NCBI GenBank assembly: GCA_003427395.1
Contig: BFEA01000247.1
Coordinates: 1,788,738 to 1,818,358, forward strand
DNA length: 29,621 bases
Reading direction: 5' to 3'
DNA from: Chara braunii
Lineage: Eukaryota; Streptophyta; Charophyceae; Charales; Characeae
How positions within the stretch are numbered: the stretch's first letter is position 1; each line of letters starts with the position of its first letter. The translations under genes were made by a program, and so were the position numbers. The notes beneath the pieces are model-generated. The model did no database searches. It was not told the origin of the DNA and saw only the letters and a program-made list of their open reading frames with translations. Below, in pieces: positions 1 through 10,900 of the stretch.

Positions 1-119
1 CTACCAACTGCCTACGAATACACAGGTCACAGGTTCAATTCCCGGGGTCTACACAGATACTGTACATGGGTAAGGTGAGGTCTAGGGATCGAACCGTGGG
101 TACTGCATCCGCTACTGCT

Positions 120-958
120 AAAAGGTGAAAACTGTTTCAACTCTACCATTTCAAAGTTTGTTGCTAGCCTTGTGACGCCTGGGCGTTTGAGTTGGGGATC
201 TGAAATTCTATTGAACATCTTGCGGACCTTGTCGATGTTGGTCACAAACTTGCTCACTTGGTTTCCCTTGTCGACGACGTCCTTCAGCTAGCCCAATCGC
301 TTGTACATGTCTTCTAATGCCAAGTCCAACGCATGGGCCGTGCAGCCAAGACTGAAAATCCTAGGGTACTTCGCCGCCACCATTTTCCCGTCCTTCGAGC
401 AAACCCTCACGTTGTCCATCAGGATGCCAATGATGGACTGCAGACCAATCTCCTCGATAACCCCATCCAGCAGCTTGAAGTAAGCCGCTGATCCTTGTCC
501 TTGCCTTCCATGCAAGCGGACTTCCAAAACACAGTGCCAACCGTGGAAGAAACCATTTGCAGCATGCAGCCCGTCCTCTCCCACTTCCTCACAAGACTCC
601 TCATGTCCTCTCCAACAAGTCTGTACTGCCCGTCCAACCGCTTCGTCCTCATCTCGTCCCGCTTGCACGACTGCCAACTAGGATGGCACTTCTTAACCGC
701 GTCAATGAACTGAAGGAAGTAGATGTTCTCAATCAAGCTGAACGGTTGATTCATGCAAATCAGGAAATGGTCCAGGTATTTGTTGGTCTGCTCATTGTGG
801 GTGACGATGCTGTTTGCCTCATCGGTCGTCCAACCAATGGTGCAGCGTTTGCTGATGTTAAGGGGCATGGCCTTCTCCCCAACAGCTGGAACAGGGGGCC
901 TGCATGCGGTCGGGGATGGGATGACCAAGTTGCTCCTGGAAGGGACACTGCTCAAACC
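120..958 (-). pseudogene. Broken hAT-type (DUF659) transposase fragment
   Basis: Reading the minus strand from about 958 down gives a hAT-superfamily transposase of the DUF659 type. The first frame contains FLICMNQPFSLIENIYF, then a helical stretch ending KWERTGCMLQM, the place where DUF659 proteins usually have a GC-x-I-M-SDGW motif (degraded here). The frame then shifts near 490-505 and continues as AAYFKLLDGVIEEIGLQSI, then VAAKYPRIFSLGCTAHALDL, the conserved block around the catalytic Asp/Asn region. An in-frame TAG follows at about 285. The same frame then resumes as VSKFVTNIDKVRKMFN and LKRPGVTRLATNFEMVELKQ, matching the RPG-TRFATSF block before the dimerisation domain. One frameshift and one stop make it a dead copy. 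No terminal inverted repeats or N-terminal BED finger were seen. The 5' part of the protein is cut at the adapter junction at 959. Family assignment is from remembered motifs. Confidence 0.8.
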
Positions 959-996
959 CTGTCTCTTATACACATCTAGATGTGTATAAGAGACAG
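959..996. other. Nextera/Tn5 mosaic-end junction (sequencing adapter left in assembly)
   Basis: 959-977 is exactly the 19-base Tn5 mosaic end CTGTCTCTTATACACATCT, and 978-996 is exactly its reverse complement AGATGTGTATAAGAGACAG. The 38-base back-to-back arrangement is that of the Nextera mate-pair circularisation junction adapter. It is not biological sequence. It implies that DNA on its two sides was joined by circularisation of a longer fragment, so 1-958 and 997 onward may not be neighbours in this orientation. Short ORFs crossing it encode adapter-derived peptides such as SYTHLDVYKRQ. Confidence 0.97.
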
Positions 997-1980
997 GGAT
1001 AGAGGGGTGCTCCAAAAGCGATAGAAGGGGCTGACTCCAGGGCTATTGATGTACTGTATGTGTGCAGGGAAAAATGGCTCTCATGAAGGTGTTGATTGCA
1101 CAGCTCAAGAGGGAGGAGTGGATCGATGACGGGGGGGGGAATGGAGGAGGGAGGAGAAGATTGATACATGGGGAGGAAGGGGAAGGGGAGTACCGAGCAA
1201 GGATGTCTCCGATGATGGAGGGAGGACAACGACGGATGGAGGAGGGAGGGGGAGCAGTGGAGCACTCTTAAAAAACTCATATTTATGAAGGAAAAAGGAC
1301 GACGACATAATGAAGGAGGGAGGGGGACGATAGCGACGGAGGGAGGAGGAGATCGATGACGAGGGAAGGAATGGAGGGAGGAGGAGATTGATAGTGAGGG
1401 AGGAGGGGGAAGGGAGAAGGGCGGAGAGAGGAGGACGTCGAAGGAGGGAGGGCGAGGACAATGACGGAGGGAGGAGGAGATCGACAACGAGGGAGGATTG
1501 AGGAGGAGAATGATGGGGAGGGATGGAGGAAAGACGATAAAGGAAAGATGGAGTAGGAGAGACGACCGAGGAGGAATGAGGGGTGGGGTTGGACGACCAC
1601 TCTGATAAGCGGGGGACAAGAAAACTATGGCGGAGGAGGGAAGAAAGGGGAGGTGGAGAAGAACGATGGCAAGGGAGAAATGGGGAGGAGGAGCTGCACA
1701 GTTTCCACAGAGAGAGAGAGAGGGGCTGGTGGTAACCCACCTGGATATGGCCGCTGCTGCGAGTCTTGGCTCCCTTGTCCTGCTGCTCGAAGCCGTGCAG
1801 GATATGGCTGAACGACAAAGTTGTGGGCCGCTTCCTGCTGTAATGAACACGAGCAGAGGAGAAGGACGACGATGACGACGATGGCATGGCGGCCTTGAAG
1901 GAGTGCGTGGCGCTGGGGCACCGAGGTCGACTGCGGGGATGGGGGCCGGTGTGGGGCAGGCCCGAGTAGTTAAAAAATGA
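997..1980. repeat. Purine-rich imperfect tandem repeat region
   Basis: From about 1100 to 1710 the plus strand is almost pure G/A, built of short variants of GGAGGGAGGAGGAGATCGATGAC and GAGGGAGGA. From 1720 to 1980 the composition becomes mixed. The bias keeps long minus-strand frames open by chance (Ser/Pro-rich low complexity, for example 966-2024), but no protein domain or splice structure is recognisable. I see no gene here. Confidence 0.75.
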
Positions 1981-2634
1981 ACGACTTGCATCTCCCCGCT
2001 CTTTTTTTTTGTGGGCCCCTTCACGGCCTCAATTTTATTTATTTATTTTGTTGTAATTGGCAGCGCGAAGTCCCTACCGGGCCTACAATCCCCCACCCCA
2101 ACTTCCGTTTTTTTTTTTTGGACCCCTCGATTGTTGTGTGCCACATGGCAGGCGCGTGCATAGTGTGCGCTGTGCGGTGCGGCGCATGGGCGTGCTGCAG
2201 CGCTTGTCGGTGTACCACATGTATGCTTGTTACTGCTAATTATGAGGAATGCTGATCAGTGCTGAGATATCACTCCTATGACCTGCACATTTCAGGGAGA
2301 ATCGTCCTTATGCATGCTTCATCGATGTGGCATGTGTTGATTTGTGATTGTGTGCTGTGAGTTTCGACAAATCCCACTGTTTGTGAGATTGGTCTCTGTG
2401 GCTCACGGGAGGGTGGCGGTCGTCCATTTGTGCGATATGCGATATTATGATTCAGGGTTTTTGTCTTAGGTATGGCATGGCCACAGTAACAAAGCTCCTT
2501 GCACCTGGAAGTGCACATCATTGCACCTCGTAGCTGGAGGGTTTTTGCTCTTGCCTGCGTGGCCTGTGAAGGGGCTGTTGTCAGGTTGTTGATGTTAGGA
2601 GTGGAACTCGGTTGCTTTGTGGCTTGGATGTCAG
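1981..2634 (+). other. Sequence upstream of the first recognised exon, probably intron
   Basis: This stretch precedes the splice acceptor at 2631-2634. It has T runs (2005-2012, 2110-2120) and a Cys-rich chance frame around 2140-2240, but no exon that supplies the missing first half of PHD finger 1 in the required phase 0. It is probably intron of the ePHD gene, if the assembly is continuous here. Confidence 0.4.
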
Positions 2635-2778
2635 GTGGCGGTGCATCCTAAGTGCTATGGAGGTATGGGTGAACTGCCGGCTGCTGGGATATGGCTTTGT
2701 CAGCCATGTGCAGAGCAGCGTCGCCTTTATGGTGATACACCACCTGCTGAATGCGCTGATGGACGGAGCGGACCAGGG
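2635..2778 (+). CDS. ePHD gene exon A: C-terminal half of PHD finger 1
   Basis: The exon is flanked by acceptor GGATGTCAG and donor GTATGT. It encodes 48 residues beginning VAVHPKCYGG and containing IWLCQPCAEQRR. The H-x2-C pair (HPKC) and the final C-x2-C (CQPC), with the Trp two residues before that Cys, are the second half of a canonical C4HC3 PHD finger. The first two Cys pairs must come from an upstream exon ending in phase 0. None was found between 997 and 2634. The remainder, LYGDTPPAECADGRSGPG, is a linker. Confidence 0.82.
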
Positions 2779-5700
2779 GTATGTACATCACTGTCCTCGT
2801 GATGAAGTCCTGAACTCTATGATGTCTGCCTTTCCTTTTTTTTGGGGGGGCGGGGAAGGGAGGCTGGGTGCACTTTTGGGGGCTGAATCTGGCATGAAAG
2901 AACAGGGTTGGTTGCTGGAGGGAATTGCACATATATCTTGGCTTGCTCTGTCTTGCAAACTAATGAGGTTGGACTGGTAAGTTAAAAACTGACATGTATT
3001 CAGCAGACCTTTCCTGTGATGCAGTTGCTTGCTGGGTAGATCATGAGCCCTCCAGTATACTCGTTTCTGAAGCAGTGCTTCGGCCCATGGTGAATATGGC
3101 CCGACTGCTGGCTGCCCACCACCTGTACTTGTGACCTGGTTATGCAGAGGATTGCAGGGGATTGCAGGGGATTTGGAAAATTTTGGCTGTCCGAACTTGG
3201 AATTGTGGCCTGTTAAATGGCCCATTATTTGTCACAGGTGAGGGAGGGTGCAGGTGGTGGGAATAAGGGTTGTAGGGGAATGACAGAGGGGGAGGAATTA
3301 CGGCGGTCTTGGTAATGAAGTGGGGTAAGGTGGGGGGTGCAGGGAGTAGGGTGGTATGGTAGGGATGAGAGGGTGGTACAGGGAATGGACATGACTTCAT
3401 TGATTCCGGTGCATGGACTATCTGCTCGGCCGGGCCTTGAGCCTGTGCTTTTAGGTATGCCCATGCTGTGCGTCTGGGTACCATGGAGACGTTTCCCTGG
3501 CAGCATGGCACTCCTGTGCGAGGCAAGGATAGTAGGCCCTTGCCATGCAGCCCCCCCCCCCCCCCCCCCCCCTTCCTGGATGCCATCCACTGCCGGAGAA
3601 AAGGCTGAGCCATATTTTCAATGCTGTGATTGTGCTGTGCTTGGCACCCTTGTTTTGCCCCTGCAGTCTGTTATTTGCTTCTGTGTGTGGCGTTGTTGTC
3701 AGATGTTCATTCGTGGTCTGCAAGTCAATGATGAGTCTACCTTCTCCATATGTCGTGTGCCACTGTCGCTTTGGTGCAAACAGGTGCAGTGCGCTCTCTG
3801 CCCTGGGAGGACTGGAGCCTTCAAGAGATCAACGGACAACCGATGGGTTCACGTCTTCTGTGCACAGGTGCCTGCCTATCTTGATCTGCCCAGGGCATAT
3901 TTTCAATATGTCAGACAAACGTAGGGTGCTGTTGGGTAGAGGAGAATCTGAATGCTGCGTCTACTTTTCTGCATCGGAGTTCATTCGTTTGTGGAGAGCT
4001 GAAATGGGTTGGCTGCTAACCAGTTGCTGGTGGTTATGGCCAGTGGATGCCAGAGACGAGTGTGGGGAGGCAACAGACGGCCATGGTGGAGGGGCTGGTG
4101 AGTTTCCAGTATCTCATCCAACAACTCACATGCTCTTTGATATCTGTGCCCACTGAAATAGTGCATCAGCAAAACTCTCCCCACCAAGGAATCACCTTAA
4201 CCACCATTATCTTAGAACCTGTTGCGGTTGGAACCCTGGAAAGGGGGGGGTGTCAACAGTGTAAGGGGGATCTTGTTTGAGGTGTCCAAACAACTGCCTG
4301 CTCTGAGAAAGCGTGCCTGCATGGTGAGCTGTTGGACAGCTGGGCTTTGCGGGATTGTCACAGGTGTGCAAGCGTACAATTTAAGTCTTGGAGTCCTTTC
4401 TGTACTTGCATGTTTGGACGTGTGAACAAACAGCTAGAGGGTTTGGCGGCATGGTGGTTAGTTCTGTGAAGACATCAATCGGCTGGATTATGCCAAACTG
4501 ATGAGGGGCTTCACTGCTCAGGAGGAATTTACTGTAGGGGTTGGCTGTGAATGCTGTGTGCGTTGTTGTAGAAATTTAAATTTGTGCACTCCTTCTTTTC
4601 TAAGTGCACTCCTTGCTGTCAGTGACTTACCTTGGAGCAATGCCGAATTGAATCACTTTTGAAACAATACACAGCACCACCTGTGCTGCTTTCTGAGAGA
4701 GTTGTAGATTACTCTGTCAGTGTCTTAGCTTCGTAGTGAAGTTGAGGTCTACCTAGGATGATGGCTGGGTTCACGAAACAGTGAAGGTGGAAGAGGGACT
4801 AGCGGAGGACAATGTGATGTAGAAAGTGGATCCCATGGGCTTTGAAGGAAACGTGGGATTGGCTGTTAGGGCCGCAGGGAGTAGTAGTGTTGAAATCGTT
4901 TGTACATCCTCCCAGTAAATGACTCCTGTTGCCACAACATCTTGCTCCCATTCCATAATAATAAAGATGACCGTCAGCAGGAAAGCACTGTCTACTTCGA
5001 CACTAAATGGGAAGAGATCTAGGTATCTGATTTAGCTTGAAGCACATTTTTCTGTGAATTTCTCTCTGGAAGTTTGACATTCTTACTGGAACTGACGTGC
5101 TGAGCAGTACAAGAAACTATGATTGCCTGCAGTAGCGTATCTTTTTTCCAAAGCCTTGACGTCTTGCCTTCCTGATATCTTTTCAGCAGTCATTGTGTCC
5201 CTCTGGTCCTCAATTTCTCTTTCGACGGCACCGACGTGTGACTTTGCTTGGAACCGTTGGTTGCGTTGTTTTACTTTCTAGCATCTGTTTTTGCACAGCT
5301 TCGCTCCTGAATCACACATTCCATGCATGAAAGTGCACTCCTGTAACAGGAGGCAGGCACATTTGATGGCCTTCAATTGCCGTATGCTGCCTTGTGCTGC
5401 TCATTGATCCTTCTTACATCTGGTGCCCTGCTGTCCCATGGTCTTTTCTTGCTTGCAGAAGGAAGTCACGTCGGAGAGATTCAACCTTCTCTGTCAGCTT
5501 TGCAAAGAGCACCACGGGGCCTGCCTTCGGGTAAGTTTATCTTTCCAAAGCTTTTTGGTGAAAGCCTATTTAAGTTGCCTTGCATGTGGTATGGGTTGGT
5601 GGGTATATGAAGTCTACCAAAGCAGGCTTGTTGCTGTTTTCCTTGCGCCCAAGATGATCAACTCCGCAAGTGTTATATGGAGCAATGAGAATGGAGGATG

Positions 5701-7934
5701 TGTACATGCTCTTTCTTTTGTGTCTATGCATGTGTGTGCCTATGTGTGGGTATGAGTGCATGCATGTGCTGGCAAATGGTATATCGTCTGCGTGTCCATG
5801 TTTTAGATGTGTTTGAGCTTTCAGACCTTTGTGTATATGCAGATGCAGCATCAGAGATTGCACTCGAAGCAAAGGGTGTTTTAGATGTCCTGTCTGTATG
5901 CTGAATCCCAAGATGTGTGCACGTGGAGCTGAAAGATGGGAGGTGGGGAGGGGAAGCGAATGAGGGAATTAAGATGTGTGCTTGTTTGAGTAGGCGGGGG
6001 GAGGGAGAGGGAGAGGGAGGGAGGGGGAGAGAGAGAGAGAGAGAGATAGAGAGAGAGAGAATACTGATGGAGATCTCAGTCAGGAGGCACAATGTAAGAT
6101 TGGGTTTGAATGGAGAGAAAATAACTAGAGGCACTGAAAAACTGTGGTGTTGACACTGTTGAGTAAAGAAATAAGTTCTGTAGGTTAACTCTTCATACAG
6201 CTCCTCGTAACTTGAGCTGTTGTATTCTTGGGACTGCAATGTGTTTGCCTTCAACACGTGCCCACTCCACCTTTTCACTTCTGTGAGTAGTGCCCACAGG
6301 CCATAATATGGTCCCTCCCTCCTTGTCTGGTCACGAAAGTACTATGGCCTGCTCCGGAAATATGAGGCTATGGTTGTCTGACTTACGTCTGACAGAAATG
6401 AACACCAAACTGTGCCAGTCTTGTAGCCTACAATCTGGTGGAAGGTTGAACCAGTCTGGTTTCTTGAAACCTTGTTCGAGATGCTATAGCAAGATACCTA
6501 GTATGCTGAAATTGGCAATAACGGCAACGCTACCCAGAATTGGTAATAACAGAGTGTGCTGAAGTGGACATTCTTCAATTCTTCAATTTGTTGCGGCAAT
6601 GGCTTGAGAAAACAAAGAAAATAATTGCAAGAGGTCAAGGGACCAAAACCTGTGTACCTCAGCTGAACTTAAGGCCAGCGTTCCCCCACATCCATGGACC
6701 TGGATGGTGTGGTGGCGAAGTACACAGACGTGGAATTTATCCGTGTGTCAGCGGGGGTACACACCATCCAGGTCCATGGATGTGGGGGAACGCTGGCCTT
6801 AAGTTCAGCTGAGGTACACAGGTTTTGGTCCCTTGACCTCTTGCAATTATTTTCTTTCTTTTCTCAAGCCATTGCCGCAACAAATTGAAGAATTGAAGAA
6901 TCCCCACTTCAGCACGCTCTGTTATTTCCAGTGCAGACTGGAATGACACTTCCGCTAACACACGAACCTGTATAGCATAATGATTTGATCCTATTATACG
7001 GTGAGGTCACTAGTACTTTCCTGTTAATCTATACCACCTGACTGTCAATTGTAGACTGTTCGGTCTCTCTGTCTGGTGCTAATGTTCTTCGTTGGATTGA
7101 AGTGGAGCATCAAAACCTCTGCCAAGAAGAGAACTCAACACACATGAATATGGAAGTGCTATTTATGCTCTTATTTTCAGATGAGCACTGCTCTGTCCTG
7201 ACCCACACAATTGGGCACATGAGCCGCTGTTTTGTGTAGACTTGATTCTAGTATCTGTTTTTGTGTCACACTTGGTCCGAGCCACTTTCGATGGGATAAA
7301 GGCACAGTTAACAGATGGTGCCTGCCATTCCGTGCTTTTGATGGTGGTCCAGTCCTGTGTAATTCGGAAGGTTGGCCAGATTTTCTCAGAATAATCATAT
7401 TTTTTAAGGTCTTTTAAACTCTTTTTCAGATTCTCTATTTTCTGTTTTCATTGTTCGGCTAGATTATATGTTTGAGTGGCAGAGCTCCATCCCCGCAGCA
7501 AGTGAATTGGGCCAATCCTGCCCTTGTCCTGTGTCCGATCAGATTGCACACGCCCACATGCACACTCAGAAGGCATATTTGACTTTTCTTGCACAATTTT
7601 TGTGCAAAGGGGGGGTGTGGGATGTGTGGGCACTTGGCCTCGATCAGTCAGTCGTCGGGAGCCTTGCACAACTTAGCAGAGAGGACACACACAGCTGCTT
7701 TCCTCGTTTCCGCAGCTGTACAGATTTGCAGAGAGCACATGGCAGGTCAGCAGCTTTGCCATTTGTACTGGAGGGATGCCATGGTTGTGAGGTCCAAAAG
7801 CCACGTGTGGAAACCAGGTTGTTGTTGCTCCGTAAGGATGAGTTCGAAAGGTTGCGCTTTCGTAGGGGGATTTCTTGAAGAGGCCGTTTTTTGGCAGAAT
7901 GATCTACGATTGTTCACCCCACAGAGTGGCCGTT

Positions 7935-7976
<42 letters not shown>

Positions 7977-10900
7977 CTGAGACCAGCCTTCATTACTGCA
8001 TTTTTCACTCGGCGTTTCGTCCCAGAGGCTTAGACGGTTGGGGCACAGTAATGGTAGGACGTCAGCAGATGTAGCTGGCCATAGTTATATGGTAACTTGA
8101 GCCAATGTTCTGATGTGAGTAGGTCCTTCCAGTTTTTTCCTAAAAAACTGCAGTGAAATTCTTGGGGGAGGGTGACTGTTGGAGCACGTTCTTACCGGGT
8201 CCGGTTGTTTTTATTGGTTGGGCAACAATGCCCTCAAGGTTCTCAAGGTTCTCAAGGCTTAGACAAGCTGTGGATGCGTCCTGCAGTCCATCATCGGAGG
8301 CCTTGTCTCTTTTTCTACCGTCTGGTCCCATGTGGTTCCCAGCTATGTCGTCAGTCAATACAGAAAATCACAAAGAATATAAAATGTCAGGTGCAGTAAT
8401 CTTCGGAGAAGATGGTGGGGGTATAAGGCTCCCTTTTGTTATCAGCGCAGGTGTGTGGTTTACCAGCTAAAGCCTTGGGTAGCTAACAGGTAATTGTTTT
8501 TTTAGCTGCAAAACTCAATGACGTGCCTGATGAAATTTCAAGTATGCAAGTGCATGTCATGTGGACAGATTTGTGAGCACTTCTTTCTCGACCGCTCAGG
8601 CGATATATTTTTGTGTGTAATTGGATAGGAATGATTATGGTTGATGTTTCATGATGCAAAACAAGTGTTGTTCGGGTTCGGACAAGGTTTGGGTTCATAT
8701 CTTCATTGGAAAGTCTAATAGTGTTTATGCTGTTGCATGGGGATTATATTGAGAAGCTGAATTGTGTTGGCGTTCGGTCGAGCTTGGCGTAGTTTATAGA
8801 CCAAGGGAAGGACTTGCACTGGGTTGAACCACCAGTACATCCGAAAAAGCAGATTGAGCCCCTCCTGAAAAATAGGAGGCTTGAACCGCCGATTCATTTA
8901 ATTGGCGGGCCATTGCCTCCAAATTTTTAGGAGGGTCAATCTGCTCTTTCTGATGTACTGGTGGTTTAAACTGTGGAAAACATATGGGGAGTGCCTTTGG
9001 TGTACTCCTTTAATTCTTTCAAGAATGGTTTAGGTCTGTTTGTGGAAGCAGTGCAAGGTGTGAATAATGAGGACGGTGGGAACTTATATATGGTCGTGTC
9101 TCGGTATTCAGTTTGCTGTTCCCATCTGCGAAGTGGTCGGGGACAGTTTCTCTAGGCACATGGAATGAGGAGCATCTACAGTGCTTTAGGCAGTAGTGTT
9201 TTGGTGTCACAAAGTTTCAGGTTGTTGTTTTGGTGTCACAAAGTTTCAGGTTGTGTTCAGGCGGCATCGGTTGCTGTTGTTGTTGCCTTGTTTACGGGGA
9301 TGTTTACGGTGTTGAGTCTGTTGACTGATCATTTGGCGGGTTTGCGATCAGTTTTTGCTTGTTTTCGGAGCGCATGGAGTTGTGTGTCTGTGTTTGTACC
9401 CCCGTTCGTTGGGCAGCAGCGTGTTTGGATCCTCTATTTTGTAGTAATAAAAAGGATAGATATGTGGCAGGTACTGTGCCTCAGCGAAAAAGAGGTGATG
9501 TGTGTGGTCTTTTGATAATATCTATCATGTGGAGGTGGCTCATGTGTTGCTTTCTTGACTGCACACATGAATACATGTACACCATTGAGAGGGTAGGACG
9601 GGTATGATTGGTTGTACCGACGGATGCTTTCCTTTTGATCATCTTTTTTGGATTCGATTTGAATCTCATGCGCACGACTTTGTGCTTGTAGGAACATCAG
9701 AGTAAAGGAAGTGGGCCAGTATATATGACTCTGTTAGTAAGCAGAATCTCTTCGGTATTTGCGAAGGCACCGGAACATCTAGTTAATGGGCCTCGGTGCA
9801 CTACTCCCCAATTGAATCTTTGTGCGAACATGGAAAGATACAACGCAAAATGTTTTGTCCTTCGTGCAATAGTGCAGCGAGACCCAATATGTCCTCTTTC
9901 CGTGGGAGTACCGCATGTCTTGATCGTGGCATGTCGAGTTGGAAGCAGGTGTGCAGCAGTGCGATGTTGCGTGTGACATTCCTGGATTTTCTCTCTTGTT
10001 GCTTTCCTGCCTTGTTCCTCACTGAGAAGGAGAATCATTGCCAATAATGGATATTCCGACTTCGGCAGTCTGTGTTAGATGCCGTTGTTTGGCCATCAGT
10101 GAGTGTGAGAGGCGTGGGTTTGGTGGCACCCTCCAATTTGCTAAGAAAGATGTGGCCAGACCCCGCTAGAGCATGAAGATTCTTCATGGTGGAACTTGCA
10201 GGGAGGGAGGTTCCCCTACAAGGCTTTATTGGTGTCTTGGCCACCAATGAATGTGCATCTTCAAGTACACGGGACTTGTCCTCTGGCCAACATGTTGGCT
10301 ATGTCGCGTTCAGAGCTTGTCTTTTTCTATACTTGTTCTGTTTGTAGGGCCTTAAAAGGTTTGGTGAGGTGGGTTTATCAGTGTTTAATTGCATGTTTGC
10401 ATTTGGTTACGGAAGTGCAACCCTGCTTGATTTTTGTGCTTCCTGTTTCGTTCACCTTATCCCAAAAGAGCAGGAGGAGAAGAGGAAAACCACAGCGTAT
10501 AGTCGATAGAAGCCAATGCCGTCCGTCATAGGCAGAACGCAGGTACGTATGACCATGGATGACTGTGCCTGCAGGTGATGAGAGTGGCTTTGTAGACCAG
10601 AGAGTAGGTCTGGGAACAGACAAACATGGAAGCATGTCAGAAAAGCAGAACAAGCACTCCCACTGGATCCTATTGAATATAGGCAGGGTCTGTCAGCAGC
10701 GACGTTTCAGTCGCTGTAGCTGATATATTAGTAATCATGACCTTCATGAACAGTGATCTTCATTTAGAACTCTCTGTAGCTGGCCGTTTCTGGAGCATCA
10801 GCTATATGAGTGGCTTCTTGGGTGCATCCATTTCAGCAAGGGTCCAGAATGGCCATGGCTGAAGTCCAGAATAGTGATGGCGGAAGTACAGGATAGTGAT

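Noticed and set aside
31-97. Two tRNA B-box-like motifs on opposite strands (GGTTCAATTCC at about 31-42, GGTTCGATCCC on minus at about 86-97)
   Set aside because: No A box, anticodon arm or pairing T stem could be built. Eleven-base matches are too weak alone.
966-2024. 352-codon minus-strand ORF, the second longest frame
   Set aside because: It is Ser/Pro/His low complexity produced by the purine-rich repeat on the other strand, and it begins by reading through the adapter.
2057-2255. Cys-rich plus-strand frame (CIVCAVRCGAWACCSACR) as the missing first half of PHD1
   Set aside because: Cys spacing does not match C-x2-C...C-x2-C of a PHD finger, and the only donor (GTGTAC) leaves the wrong phase for exon A. 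The Cys come from TGC/GTGC repeats.
3868-3924. Read-through of exon B (VPAYLDLPRAYFQYVRQT)
   Set aside because: It does not resemble the W-x-PE segment expected after the zinc knuckle. Exon C supplies that segment in phase.
5724-6278. 184-codon minus-strand ORF
   Set aside because: Mostly Ser/Leu/Pro translated from the GA microsatellite at about 6000-6060.
7713-7879. Possible extra exon after TTTCCGCAG (CTDLQRAHGRS...)
   Set aside because: Exons D and E already join perfectly within one zinc site. Nothing can be inserted between CLR and CNFGH without breaking it.
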